DNA from: Clostridia bacterium | GTDB lineage: Bacteria; Bacillota; Clostridia; Christensenellales; Aristaeellaceae | Reading direction: 5' to 3' | NCBI GenBank assembly: GCA_017431365.1 | Contig: JAFRLF010000091.1 | Coordinates: 1 to 62,631, forward strand | Length of the DNA: 62,631 nt | Part shown: one piece after another, positions 26,095-35,266 of the stretch | Layout: every line of letters starts with the position of its first letter | How positions within the stretch are numbered: the stretch's first letter is position 1 | The notes under the pieces: model-generated | The model's database searches: none | What the model saw: only the letters and a program-made list of their open reading frames with translations | Told to the model about the DNA's origin: nothing | Program-made: the position numbers and the translations under genes

Positions 26095-26883
26095 ATGCCG
26101 ATGAAGAACAACTACCATACCCATACACCGCGCTGTAAACATGCCAGCGGAACCGAATTTGAATACTGCGAAAAAGCTGTCGAAAACCACTACAGCATCC
26201 TGGGCTTCACAGATCACTGCGCCTGGCCATACAGAGAAGGCTTTGTTTCCACTTTTCATATGGACATCAGCCAAATTGACGACTATGTCTCCTCGGTTAT
26301 GGCCGCGCGTCAGCAGTACGAGGGCCGGCTTGAGGTCCATCTGGGTTGGGAATGCGAGTATTATCCGGAATACATGAACTGGCTGCGTGAAACCAAGGAA
26401 AAATACGGTTTTGAATACTTTATATTGGGGAATCATTTTGACACGACGGACGATGGCGGAATGTACTTTGGCTCGTGCACGACGCCGGAACAGTTTAAAA
26501 AATACGTCAAAATGTGCACAGCCGGTCTTGAAACAGGCTTGTATAAATACTTTGCGCACCCCGATTTGTTTCTGCGCAGCTGTACGACATATGATAAGCC
26601 GCTCAGGGATGCTTCACGTGAGCTCTGCCGGGCCTGCAAGGCGCTGGGCATTCCCATGGAATACAACCTTCTCGGTTACATCATCTACAAAAAGGAATCC
26701 GGTGAACACCTGGGGTATCCGTGCAGAGCATTTTGGGAAACAGCCGCTGAAGAAGGCGTCGACTGCATTATCGGCACAGACGCCCATTCGCCCGATCGAT
26801 TTGACGATCAAAAGTCTTGGGATGAAGCTGTTGTGTTTCTGAACAGTCTGGGCATGAATCGCCTGACGAGGCTTGATCTATGA
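26095..26883 (+). CDS. PHP-domain phosphoesterase, histidinol-phosphatase (HisK/HisJ) family
   Basis: 262 residues from ATG 26095 (GAAAGAAGG lies 8 nt upstream). The PHP metal site starts with NYHTHTPRCKHASGTEFEY (His8, His10) and continues with GFTDHCAW, LGWECEYYP, FILGNHF, AHPDLF and GTDAHSP. In Firmicutes this family supplies histidinol-phosphate phosphatase, the step not encoded in the his operon at 33840-41270. That role is therefore attractive but inferred; related PHP proteins have other phosphoesters as substrates. A consensus-like TATAAT lies at 26043-26048, without a clear -35. Its stop overlaps the next start (ATGA). Confidence 0.85.
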   Translation: MPMKNNYHTHTPRCKHASGTEFEYCEKAVENHYSILGFTDHCAWPYREGFVSTFHMDISQIDDYVSSVMAARQQYEGRLEVHLGWECEYYPEYMNWLRETKEKYGFEYFILGNHFDTTDDGGMYFGSCTTPEQFKKYVKMCTAGLETGLYKYFAHPDLFLRSCTTYDKPLRDASRELCRACKALGIPMEYNLLGYIIYKKESGEHLGYPCRAFWETAAEEGVDCIIGTDAHSPDRFDDQKSWDEAVVFLNSLGMNRLTRLDL

Positions 26884-27740
26884 GTGCGGTGCGCATCGCG
26901 GCTCTGGGAGACATTCATTCAAACGCCGAAGCCCTGAGGGCATGTCTTGACGAAATTGACGCATTTCATCCTGACGCCCTGCTCTTCACAGGTGACTATG
27001 TCAGCGACTGCGCCTGCCCGCAGGATACTATCGCCCTCTTGCGAGGTGCGGCGATGCGATACGACTGCTTCTTCATACGGGGAAACAGAGAACAGTATAT
27101 GCTGGATTACCAACTGGGCAAAAGGGCGTGGCGCCGCGGGACAAACGGCGGATCCCTGTTATACACCTATGAGCGTCTCACCGCCGATAATCTGAAAGCT
27201 TTCTCTAAAATGCCCGCAGTGTGCCGTTTAGCCTACGAGGATTTACCGACAATCCTGGCCTGCCACGGCGCTCCGGACGACCTGAGGGGCTGGCTCATGG
27301 ACATGCCGGAGCAAGCCGACCAATGGCTGCAGCGCGAGCATGCGGGCATTGTCGTATGCGCGCATACACATCGCCCGGGTATCATGCAAATCCCTCACGG
27401 CATTGCGGTCAACACGGGAACCGTCGGCCTGCCGGTCGATCACCCCGGATATGCCGCGATGGCCGTTTTAACAGGTGAGAACGGATCCTGGAATGCCGAG
27501 ATACTGCGCGTACCCTTTGATGCTGAGAAAACGATTGCAGCCTTCGACCGGGACGGCTTTTACGACGAAGCCGGGTTCTGGCCTCGCATCATTGCCAGAC
27601 AACTGCGTTTTGGCGGTGAACAGTCTATCGCTATGCTTGAAAAAGCCGGCGCTCTATGGAATAGCGATGAACCCATCCCCGAAAGTATCTGGCAACAGGC
27701 TTTCGATATAGTAACCGGCGATGAAAGGCCGCATCTCTGA
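26880..27740 (+). CDS. Calcineurin-like metallophosphoesterase
   Basis: 286 residues. The two-metal site is complete: LGDIHSN (Asp11, His13), LLFTGDYVSD, IRGNREQYML, and CAHTHRPG. NTGTVGLP after it is typical of the YfcE/MJ0936-like group of cytosolic phosphodiesterases. It is translationally coupled to the PHP gene by a 4-nt overlap, suggesting related phosphate-ester substrates. It ends 4 nt from the convergent flavoprotein gene, with no room for a terminator between them. Specific substrate unknown. Confidence 0.88.
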   Translation: MSAVRIAALGDIHSNAEALRACLDEIDAFHPDALLFTGDYVSDCACPQDTIALLRGAAMRYDCFFIRGNREQYMLDYQLGKRAWRRGTNGGSLLYTYERLTADNLKAFSKMPAVCRLAYEDLPTILACHGAPDDLRGWLMDMPEQADQWLQREHAGIVVCAHTHRPGIMQIPHGIAVNTGTVGLPVDHPGYAAMAVLTGENGSWNAEILRVPFDAEKTIAAFDRDGFYDEAGFWPRIIARQLRFGGEQSIAMLEKAGALWNSDEPIPESIWQQAFDIVTGDERPHL

Positions 27741-27744
27741 AGGA

Positions 27745-29352
27745 TTACATTTCAGCCCCATGGCTCCTTAATACCGCAGCCGCGCACTTGAGGCCATCTA
27801 CCGCCGCGGACATAATGCCACCGGCATATCCCGCTCCTTCGCCGCAGGGGTACAAACCGCGTATACTCGATTGACAATCCTCATTACGTTGAATCCGCAC
27901 GGGTGACGATGATCGGGTTTCCACGCCCGTCAGCACAGTGCCGGGAGATGCAAATCCCCTGAGCAACGTGTCCATTCGCGTCACAGCCATTTTCAGGCTT
28001 TCAGTGACGAATCCCGGCAGGCATTTCCTCAAATCGGTATAGACCACGCCAAGGGGATATGTCGGCTCCACGTCGCCTGCGCCGGAGCCTTTCGCATCAC
28101 GAAGGAAATCCCCCACTCTTTGCGCCGGCGCCTTATATCCTTCTCCCCCCAGGGTGAAAGCTGCGTTTTCCCATTGCCGCTGAAAGCGAATGCCACTCAG
28201 CGGGTCATCTGAACCGAAATCTTCCGGCGTCACGTTAACCAGCAAACCGCTGTTGCTGTTGACGCCATTGCGAGCGAAAGCGCTCATGCCGTTTGTGACA
28301 ACACATCCTGGTTCGCTGGTGGCCGCAACCACCGTTCCTCCCGGGCACATGCAAAACGTATAGGCGCTGCGCCCGTTGGGCAGATGAACGCTGAGTTTAT
28401 AGTCCGCCGCGCCAAGCGCGGGATGCGACGCAAACGAGCCATATTGGCTGATATTGATATCTCTCTGCAAGTGTTCTATCCGTACACCGATGGCGAACGG
28501 TTTACTTGCCATCACGACATGCGCCGCGCTCAACATGTCAAAAGTGTCCCGCGCGCTGTGCCCTATGGCCAGAATGATGGCATCCGTCGGCACGTTCTTA
28601 ACCGTTCCGTCGGCCTGTTCAATGACAGCGCCGCATATCCGGCCGTCGATGCATTCGATGTCAGTCAGACGCGTCTCAAAGAATACCTCCCCGCCCATCG
28701 TTATGATCTGTTCCCGGATATGCCGGACGACATCCGGCAGCTTGTCTGTACCTATATGCGGTTTAGTCTGATATAGTATCTCTTCCGGAGCGCCGCACTC
28801 ATAAAACAGTCTCAGCACAGCGTTCAGCCGCGGGTCGCTGATGCCTGTGGTCAGTTTTCCGTCAGAGAAAGCGCCCGCTCCGCCTTCACCGAACTGAATA
28901 TTGCTTCGGCTATTAAAGCGTCCTGATTGAAAGAAGCTCTTCACGGCCTGTGCGCGCCTGACGACGTCATATCCCCGTTCGATCACGACGGGACGCGCGC
29001 CGTGCTTTGCCAAAAACCACGCGGCCAACAGCCCTGCAGGCCCCAATCCCACGACAACCGGTCTCGATTCGAAACGCGCTTCGCCGGATATTCTAAACAC
29101 ATCGTGCTGCTTGACGATCTGTGCCTGAACTCTGGCAGGCACATGAGCCAGCAGCGCGTTTTCATCGCCGTGAATCGTGACGTCCAGTGACATAACGAAA
29201 TGCACGTCCGTCTTCTTTCGAGCGTCGACGGATTTTTTCGCAATACTGACCGACATAACGCCGTTATGAACGCCCAGCGCCTTTTCAACCAGGCGTTTTA
29301 GCACCTTATTATCATAATCCAGCGGTACTGTTAAATTGCTGATGCGAATCAA
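27745..29352 (-). CDS. FAD-dependent oxidoreductase (COG2509 type)
   Basis: 535 residues from a TTG start at 29352, with GGGAGGG 9 nt upstream and a TTGA overlap with the upstream stop. A small N-terminal domain (1-~85, RISNLTVPLDYD) precedes the Rossmann FAD motif VVGLGPAGLLAAWFLAKHGA and the following VIERG. Then come FGEGGAGAFSDGKLTTG and the C-terminal YPCGEGAGYAGGIMSAAVDG, typical of this broadly conserved family. The reaction catalysed is not known. It is encoded with a second flavoprotein and HelD. Confidence 0.9.
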   Translation of the reverse strand: MIRISNLTVPLDYDNKVLKRLVEKALGVHNGVMSVSIAKKSVDARKKTDVHFVMSLDVTIHGDENALLAHVPARVQAQIVKQHDVFRISGEARFESRPVVVGLGPAGLLAAWFLAKHGARPVVIERGYDVVRRAQAVKSFFQSGRFNSRSNIQFGEGGAGAFSDGKLTTGISDPRLNAVLRLFYECGAPEEILYQTKPHIGTDKLPDVVRHIREQIITMGGEVFFETRLTDIECIDGRICGAVIEQADGTVKNVPTDAIILAIGHSARDTFDMLSAAHVVMASKPFAIGVRIEHLQRDINISQYGSFASHPALGAADYKLSVHLPNGRSAYTFCMCPGGTVVAATSEPGCVVTNGMSAFARNGVNSNSGLLVNVTPEDFGSDDPLSGIRFQRQWENAAFTLGGEGYKAPAQRVGDFLRDAKGSGAGDVEPTYPLGVVYTDLRKCLPGFVTESLKMAVTRMDTLLRGFASPGTVLTGVETRSSSPVRIQRNEDCQSSIRGLYPCGEGAGYAGGIMSAAVDGLKCAAAVLRSHGAEM

Positions 29353-30626
29353 AGCTCTTTTTCCCTCCCGCCTCGACTGACGTAGTCCGCGGCTGAAGTT
29401 CCCGCCGTCATTCCGGACGCCCAGGCCCACTGAAGGTTATAGCCGCCGCAATCGCCGTCGACATTCAAGACTTCGCCGCATGCGAACAACCCATGGGACA
29501 ATAATGATTCAAGTGTGTGCGGGTCGAATTGGTCGCACTTCGCGCCGCCTGCCGTTACCTGAGCCGCATCAAAACCCTTTGATCCGGTTATGGTGAAGTC
29601 CCATGAAACCAGGCGTTTTGAAAGTCTCTTCAAATTCTCATCTGTCAGTTCAGAAGCCGGTTCAGCGAAAGGAAGATCAGTGACAGACCGTACAAGAACC
29701 TGTCCCACGCGCTTGTTGATATAGCCGGTCAAAAAATCTTCAATCCGGCGCCTGCTCAGCTGCCGGCGTCTGACAACAAGGTATTCATAAACGCTTTGCT
29801 CAGTGTCCTGAACGAGTTTCAGCCGTACCGTTACAGAGCGCGGCCTGGGCTTTGACATCTCAATTGTCGCCCATCGAGACAGGAGCATGATCGCCGGACC
29901 CGAAAGGCCGTAGTCCGTAAACAGGACTTCGTCCGTGACGCGACGAACCTCAGATCCATCCAGAAAAATGCCGGCTTCACACGTCAGTTTGATACCCTTC
30001 AGCGCCCGCACGTCCCTGGGATCTGTTTTGAGCTGCACCAAGCCGGGCACCCGAAGCGTCATAGCGTGTCCTGCGGACTGAAGCAACGCATAGCCGGACG
30101 CGTGTCCGCCGAGACTGGGCGCCGTCAATCCGCCACTGGCCAGTATTACCGAATGAGCTAAGATTGTCTCCCCACTGTCGCTTTCAATCAGCCAATCTGC
30201 GTGATGCCGTGAAAGCTTTGTCGCCGTGAAATCACAGACAGATTGGATTTCACGTTCTTCCATAGACAGGCGCAGGCAGTCCAAAACAGAAGAAGCCTGA
30301 TCGCTGCAGGGATAAACTCGCCCTCCCGCTTCGATCTTGCATTTGACGCCGTATTCCTCGAAGCGCCGGATGACACTCTCAGGGGGATACGTCGACATGA
30401 CTGGCTGCATAAATTCCACGTCGCCGTGATAGTGTTGCGGTGAGCACGCCACATTGGTGATATTGCATCTGCCATTGCCCGTGGCCATCAGCTTTTTCCC
30501 GAGGCGGCTCATACGCTCAAGAACGATAATTTTCAGGCGTTTATCCTGCCGCTTGGCCTCGAGCGCGGCCATCATTCCGGAAGCGCCTCCGCCAATCACG
30601 GCAATGTCGTAAATCTTATGGCTCAT
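29349..30626 (-). CDS. HI0933/YhiN/BaiN-family flavoprotein
   Basis: 425 residues from ATG 30626, 8 nt after the helD stop; ATG 30647 inside helD is an alternative. The FAD site is YDIAVIGGGASGMMAALEAK, followed by LERMSRLGKKLMATGNGRCN, which is specific for HI0933-type proteins. ASGGLTAPSLGGHASGYAL and the C-terminal GEVLNVDGDCGGYNLQWAWA complete the pattern. Gut members include BaiN of bile-acid 7-dehydroxylation, but the family is far wider, and nothing here points to bile acids. Confidence 0.92.
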   Translation of the reverse strand: MSHKIYDIAVIGGGASGMMAALEAKRQDKRLKIIVLERMSRLGKKLMATGNGRCNITNVACSPQHYHGDVEFMQPVMSTYPPESVIRRFEEYGVKCKIEAGGRVYPCSDQASSVLDCLRLSMEEREIQSVCDFTATKLSRHHADWLIESDSGETILAHSVILASGGLTAPSLGGHASGYALLQSAGHAMTLRVPGLVQLKTDPRDVRALKGIKLTCEAGIFLDGSEVRRVTDEVLFTDYGLSGPAIMLLSRWATIEMSKPRPRSVTVRLKLVQDTEQSVYEYLVVRRRQLSRRRIEDFLTGYINKRVGQVLVRSVTDLPFAEPASELTDENLKRLSKRLVSWDFTITGSKGFDAAQVTAGGAKCDQFDPHTLESLLSHGLFACGEVLNVDGDCGGYNLQWAWASGMTAGTSAADYVSRGGREKEL

Positions 30627-30633
30627 AGACTCA

Positions 30634-32781
30634 TCAAACCTCATGGTCCGAGAGATCAAATACCGCAAGCCTGTGCAAAGCTCTGGAGCATGCCGTATAA
30701 AGCCTTCGGTTCTCTCCGGGCTCGTCTCTCTGACTCATATCCCACAAAACGGCGACCGCGTCGAACTCAAGTCCCTTGACGGATGTGAGGCATCCCACAG
30801 TGACTCCTGTATCCTCCAGCTCGTTTATGTCTCCGGTCAGCAAAAACGCCTTCTTGAACATGTCCGCAACGCATCTGGCCTGCGCGTGCGTACGTGTGAT
30901 TATGCCGATTCGCTTCGCGCCGGTCTTCTGAAAATCAGCCACTGTCGTTCTCAGGAGATAAGGATCATAAATAAGCTGCAGTGGCTCCGGGCCATGACGC
31001 CCTACGCTTTCCTGCGCGCAGATCTGGGCCGCCTTCTCACCATAAAGGAAGATGTCGCACAACCGCGCTATTTCCATGGTAAAGCGATATCCCTTTGTCA
31101 GTCGCATATGCGGCGCGTCCGGACAGCCGAACAATGCCCCCCAATTGCCCGGATGACATTCAGGCAAACCAGGTAAAGTGCGTTGATTGGCGTCGCCTAA
31201 AAGGGTCACGCCGGCATTGGGAAAATACGCGTTCATGAGTTTGAACGCTATATCCGCGTAATCCTGCGCCTCGTCAACAAGTAACACTCGCATGTTGGTA
31301 TCCGGCTTTGCCAGGCCAAGTCTGACAGCCAGGTAAGCGATGCCGGGGGCGTCTTCATACCAAATCAATCCGGCGTTTGCGTTTTCTGTCGCAGCTTCCC
31401 GGATGGCTTTGGGCCAGTTCGAGAGCGCTCTGGCGTAAAGCGCGCTCGGATCAATGGTCACGACATCGTTGATCGCCGCTCTGATCGGCCTCAGTTTCTG
31501 CGCAACAGCTAGTTTAGTGGCAAAATCCAGTTCCCTGTTGAGACCATAATGCCCCTGCATCTGTTGTTTGTAGTTTGAATAGAGCTTTTCAGAGATATCC
31601 TCAAGCCTCTGCTCGAGCATGATCTTGATCCTGTTGAGACGCTGAGCCGGCGTCAATCGTTTAAGATCTTCGTGGTACAGGCGATACAGCTCCGCCTTCG
31701 AAATGAATATGCTGCCGTCCAGAATGATATCCTCGAAATCGGGGCCTATATTGGAAAACCGACGTATCGTCTGGTCCAGCGCGTCGATGATTCGAGCATC
31801 CGCCTTGCTCCGTACGCTCTGAAGACGCAGTTCATTATCTCCTGACATGAGCCGTTCACTCTGCAAAATGGGAGATTCGACCTTTTTCCCCAGTATTTTT
31901 TCAACGAGACCTGCCAATGTCGTGGCCTGCGTATTTTCCTCGCCAAGGTCTGGAAGGACAGTCGATATATACTCTATAAAGGCGTTCGTCGGCGACAGCA
32001 CACAGATAGTCTTAGAGGCCAGCGTATCTCTGTGATGATATAAAAGATACGCCGCTCTGTGCATCGCTACGCTCGTCTTCCCCGAACCAGCGCTGCCGGT
32101 TACAGTCATACAATGCCCCTGGTCGTAACGTATAGCCTTATTCTGCTCGGATTGTATCGTCGATACGATTTGTTTCATGTGACTGGCGCTGTTGCCGGCC
32201 AGCATTTCGAGGAGCATTTGATCATATACGCTTTCGTCCGTATCGGCGAAAAAGACCAGTTTCCCATCGTTCATGCGATACTGCCGCTTTAGGCGCAGCC
32301 ATCCTCGTACAATGCCGGATGGGCTCATAAAGTGAGCTTCGCCTGGGAGGGCGTCATAATACAGGCTGCATACAGGCGCGCGCCAGTCGTGCACAAGGAT
32401 TTCTCCCTGCGATGTTCTCAGGCTGTATAATCCGATTACGATTTTTTCAGGTTCTTCGCCATTCTCCTGAAAATCTATGCGCGCAAAGTACGGGTTTTTC
32501 AGCATTTTGCGGTAGGATTCTGCCCGGTCGCTGGTCAATTGACGCTGTGCGACAAAACGGTTAATTTCCATGGAAAGCTGCTCAAGCTCCTGTGGCGACA
32601 GGGCTGTAGGCTTCATGCGCAGCTCATCCCAGGCGTCCGCCAGGATCATGCGAATGGTTTCATCCTTCATGAGCGTGCTGTTGTCCATACGCGATATGGC
32701 GCCCGTCAGGTATGACAACACGCGCGCCGTGTATTTCTGTTCTTCCAGCAATTCAGCCTCGTACGAGCGCGTTTGCTGCAC
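30634..32781 (-). CDS. HelD-like UvrD/Rep-family helicase (RNA polymerase recycling)
   Basis: 715 residues from a GTG at 32781; the ATG at 32805 precedes a strong internal SD (GGGAGGTGG), which fits the GTG better. An N-terminal coiled-coil region (AELLEEQKYTARVLSYL) is followed by ILVHDWRAPVCSLYYD, a HelD signature, Walker A GSAGSGKTSVAMHRAAYL, Walker B LLVDEAQDY, LGDANQRTLPG and the C-terminal CLTSVKGLEFDAV. HelD enters RNA polymerase channels and removes it from DNA using ATP. The protein fits the length of the clostridial class. It begins the three-gene operon with the flavoproteins. Confidence 0.9.
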   Translation of the reverse strand: MQQTRSYEAELLEEQKYTARVLSYLTGAISRMDNSTLMKDETIRMILADAWDELRMKPTALSPQELEQLSMEINRFVAQRQLTSDRAESYRKMLKNPYFARIDFQENGEEPEKIVIGLYSLRTSQGEILVHDWRAPVCSLYYDALPGEAHFMSPSGIVRGWLRLKRQYRMNDGKLVFFADTDESVYDQMLLEMLAGNSASHMKQIVSTIQSEQNKAIRYDQGHCMTVTGSAGSGKTSVAMHRAAYLLYHHRDTLASKTICVLSPTNAFIEYISTVLPDLGEENTQATTLAGLVEKILGKKVESPILQSERLMSGDNELRLQSVRSKADARIIDALDQTIRRFSNIGPDFEDIILDGSIFISKAELYRLYHEDLKRLTPAQRLNRIKIMLEQRLEDISEKLYSNYKQQMQGHYGLNRELDFATKLAVAQKLRPIRAAINDVVTIDPSALYARALSNWPKAIREAATENANAGLIWYEDAPGIAYLAVRLGLAKPDTNMRVLLVDEAQDYADIAFKLMNAYFPNAGVTLLGDANQRTLPGLPECHPGNWGALFGCPDAPHMRLTKGYRFTMEIARLCDIFLYGEKAAQICAQESVGRHGPEPLQLIYDPYLLRTTVADFQKTGAKRIGIITRTHAQARCVADMFKKAFLLTGDINELEDTGVTVGCLTSVKGLEFDAVAVLWDMSQRDEPGENRRLYTACSRALHRLAVFDLSDHEV

Positions 32782-32795
32782 TGCGAACCACCTCC

Positions 32796-32818
32796 CGACA
32801 GACATGTGACATCTGTCG
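32796..32818. repeat. 7-bp inverted repeat in the helD leader
   Basis: CGACAGA (32796-32802) and TCTGTCG (32812-32818) flank a 9-nt loop directly upstream of the helD SD. In mRNA it would form a hairpin abutting the ribosome site. A TAGAAT -10-like element lies at 32826-32821 on the minus strand. Confidence 0.35.
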
Positions 32819-32939
32819 ATATTCTAGCATATTTTACACGCCGACGCACGTTATACTTTATAGAAGGATGTTGAAGTACACTCTGTAAACATAGAATCAA
32901 GCGGTGTCTCAAGAACGCTTTTCACTTACCCCACTCTTT

Positions 32940-32982
32940 TTGACGATGAAACCATGGTATTTAACATTCAAATGATACCATG
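32940..32982 (+). promoter_or_regulatory. Probable promoter with overlapping 8-bp-arm inverted repeat (operator?)
   Basis: TTGACG (32940-32945), 16 bp, TAACAT (32962-32967). Across the spacer and initial transcribed region lies CATGGTAT (32953-32960) with ATACCATG (32975-32982), 14 nt apart. A regulator binding the repeat would cover the promoter. Promoter and operator are both inferred. Confidence 0.45.
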
Positions 32983-33030
32983 ATGGATAGTAAATACGGA
33001 TGCCTCATCATCTCCAAAGGAGTGACCCCC

Positions 33031-33747
33031 ATGATTCTATTCTATCTCAGACACGGTGACCCAATATATGATCCGGACAGTCTGACGCCCTTGGGCAAAC
33101 GCCAGGCTGAGGCTCTTGGACGACGGCTCTCCATCATGGGTGTCGATGAGATCTACGCCTCCAGTTCCAATAGAGCCAAGATGACGGCTCAGCCGACTTG
33201 TGAGCTTCTGCGCAAGGAAATGCAAATCCTTGACTGGGCAAATGAAAAGTACGCGTGGGAGGAATTGACCGTTCCTCTGGACGAACAGCGCAAGACCTGG
33301 GTATTCCATCATCCGGACTATCTGCCGATACTCTCCTCGCCCGAAGTGCGCGCTCTTGGCCGCAGATGGTACGAACATCCGGCCTTCGACGCAGAACGTA
33401 TGGGCGCGGATATTCGCCGTGTTCAGCGCGAAACGGACAACTGGCTGTCAGGATTTGGCTATCAGCATGATCTTGAGAAAAACATGTACTGGAGTTCAGG
33501 CGAACAGTCAAAACGCGTCGCCCTGTTCGCGCATCAGGGATTCAGCACCGTTTTCTTGAGCAGCGTACTGGATATCCCGTATTGCGACTACTGCACGCGC
33601 TTCGACATGCAGCACAGCGGCATGACCGTCATACATTTCCCGGAAAAAGAAGGCTGGGTCATACCCAAAGTACTGCAACTTTCAAACGATTCGCATCTCT
33701 ATAAGGAGAGCCTGCCGACGCTATATAACTATCAGATCAGGATATAG
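33031..33747 (+). CDS. Histidine phosphatase superfamily protein
   Basis: 238 residues from ATG 33031, preceded by AAAGGAG; longer in-frame ATGs upstream lie in the promoter region. The phosphohistidine motif is FYLRHGDPIY (His8), followed by LTPLGKRQAEALGRRL and ASSSNRAKMTAQPT. FAHQGFSTVFLS supplies the second histidine. It belongs to the cytosolic broad-specificity phosphatase group. A ~90-residue insertion between the halves (YAWEELTVPLDEQRKTWVFH) is unlike PhoE and suggests a subfamily. Substrate unknown. Confidence 0.85.
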   Translation: MILFYLRHGDPIYDPDSLTPLGKRQAEALGRRLSIMGVDEIYASSSNRAKMTAQPTCELLRKEMQILDWANEKYAWEELTVPLDEQRKTWVFHHPDYLPILSSPEVRALGRRWYEHPAFDAERMGADIRRVQRETDNWLSGFGYQHDLEKNMYWSSGEQSKRVALFAHQGFSTVFLSSVLDIPYCDYCTRFDMQHSGMTVIHFPEKEGWVIPKVLQLSNDSHLYKESLPTLYNYQIRI

Positions 33748-33785
33748 AGCCGTATTGATGCCGGCACCAGTCTCATCAACAGAAT

Positions 33786-33817
33786 CGGGAGGAGCGCCTT
33801 TCAGGGCGCTCCTCCCG
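33786..33817. terminator. Strong hairpin between convergent phosphatase and his operon
   Basis: A perfect 13-bp GC-rich stem, CGGGAGGAGCGCC (33786-33798) with its complement (33805-33817), and a 6-nt loop. No T-run follows on either strand, so it may act as a two-way roadblock or 3'-end protector rather than a classic terminator. Confidence 0.5.
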
Positions 33818-33839
33818 CTCTATGCATTTGCTTCTTTTA

Positions 33840-34511
33840 TCAGTCAGTAGAGCCTGCGGCCTTCATCTTCTCCTGCTTTACTTTGTGATCGATCACATGC
33901 CTTGAAGCCAGTTCTTTGTATATGTCATCCAGGGAAATCCCCATCTGAACCATGAGGACCATGACGTGATAGGCCAAGTCCGCGATCTCGTACACTGTTT
34001 CCGACTTTTCTCCATCCTTGGCGGCTATGATGACTTCGGTAGACTCTTCGCCGACCTTTTTAAGGATCTTGTCAATGCCCTTTTCAAAAAGATAAGTGGT
34101 ATAGCTGCCTTCCTTCTTCTGATCACGACGTCCCTTAATGAGCTCCATAAGTCCCTGATAAGAAAACGGGTGATTGGCGTTGCTTTCAAATACCGGATTT
34201 GTAAAACACGAGTCAGTTCCCAGATGGCACGCCGGCCCGTCCTTTTTTACGGCAACGAGCAAAGCGTCCTGATCACAGTCCGCGGTGATGGATACGATGT
34301 GCTGGTAATTGCCCGATGTCTCTCCCTTCAACCACAGCGTCTGACGAGAGCGACTGTAAAAACAGCTCAGCTCCCGCTCCATGGAGATTTCCAAGCTTTC
34401 CCTGTTCATATAAGCCAGCGTAAGGACTTTCCCGCTTTCGGCGTCAACGACGACGGCCGGAATAAGCCCCCTGTCATCGAATTTCAGCGCATTGATATCT
34501 AGCATAATCAT
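33840..34511 (-). CDS. hisIE: Bifunctional phosphoribosyl-AMP cyclohydrolase/phosphoribosyl-ATP pyrophosphatase
   Basis: 223 residues, two enzymes in one chain, catalysing histidine steps 2 and 3. HisI part (1-~110): [39 protein letters not shown] and the zinc loop CHLGTDSCF. HisE part (~120-205): [20 protein letters not shown] and [10 protein letters not shown]-type helices ([14 protein letters not shown]). Start ATG overlaps the hisF stop (ATGA). Last gene of the his operon. Confidence 0.96.
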   Translation of the reverse strand: MIMLDINALKFDDRGLIPAVVVDAESGKVLTLAYMNRESLEISMERELSCFYSRSRQTLWLKGETSGNYQHIVSITADCDQDALLVAVKKDGPACHLGTDSCFTNPVFESNANHPFSYQGLMELIKGRRDQKKEGSYTTYLFEKGIDKILKKVGEESTEVIIAAKDGEKSETVYEIADLAYHVMVLMVQMGISLDDIYKELASRHVIDHKVKQEKMKAAGSTD

Positions 34512-35266
34512 AACCTCACATTGATGTCCCGCTCTTTGAGCGCCGTTTTAAGTTCTTTTATACTCACCTGACCAAAGTGAAAAATAGAGGCAGCCAGCCC
34601 GGCGTCGACCTTGGGAAGAGTCTGAAACAGCGATACAAAATCTTTGATGCAGCCCGCGCCGCCGGAAGCAATCACAGGCACGTCAACGGCATCAGTTACC
34701 AATTTGAGCATCTCCAGATCAAAACCACCTTTGACGCCGTCTGTGTCCATGGAATTGAGAACTACCTCCCCCGCGCCGTTATCCACGCAGCGTTTGATCC
34801 ATTCGATCGCGTCCAATCCGGTATCTACCCGTCCGCCCTTTGAAAAAACGCGCATGCCTCCGTTGACGCGCCTGACGTCCGCAGATATCACAACACACTG
34901 ACTGCCATATCTCGCCGCCGCATCGGAGATGAGATCAGGATTTCGGATCGCTCCTGAATTGACTGAAACCTTATCGGCGCCACACTTCAATACACGATCA
35001 AAATCGTCGAGGCTGTTGATCCCGCCACCCACTGTGAGAGGGATGAACACCCTCTCGGCGACCTGACGGAGAATATCCGTAAACAATGACCTGTCCTCCG
35101 CCGAAGCGGTTATGTCATAAAACACGAGTTCGTCAGCGCCGCTTTCACTGTACCGCTCGGCGAGCAGAACGGGCGACGTGACGTCCTGCAGGTTCTGAAA
35201 GTTGACCCCCTTTACGACTCTCCCATCTTTGACATCCAGGCAGGGTATGATGCGCTTGCTGATCAC
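34508..35266 (-). CDS. hisF: Imidazole glycerol phosphate synthase cyclase subunit
   Basis: 252 residues, a full (beta-alpha)8 barrel. It joins ammonia from HisH to PRFAR, making IGP and AICAR. The catalytic Asp11 is in [15 protein letters not shown] and the second in [19 protein letters not shown] and IASGGAG form the phosphate sites. The start is GTG at 35266 with GGAGG 7 nt upstream, overlapping the hisA stop (GTGA). Confidence 0.97.
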   Translation of the reverse strand: MISKRIIPCLDVKDGRVVKGVNFQNLQDVTSPVLLAERYSESGADELVFYDITASAEDRSLFTDILRQVAERVFIPLTVGGGINSLDDFDRVLKCGADKVSVNSGAIRNPDLISDAAARYGSQCVVISADVRRVNGGMRVFSKGGRVDTGLDAIEWIKRCVDNGAGEVVLNSMDTDGVKGGFDLEMLKLVTDAVDVPVIASGGAGCIKDFVSLFQTLPKVDAGLAASIFHFGQVSIKELKTALKERDINVRL

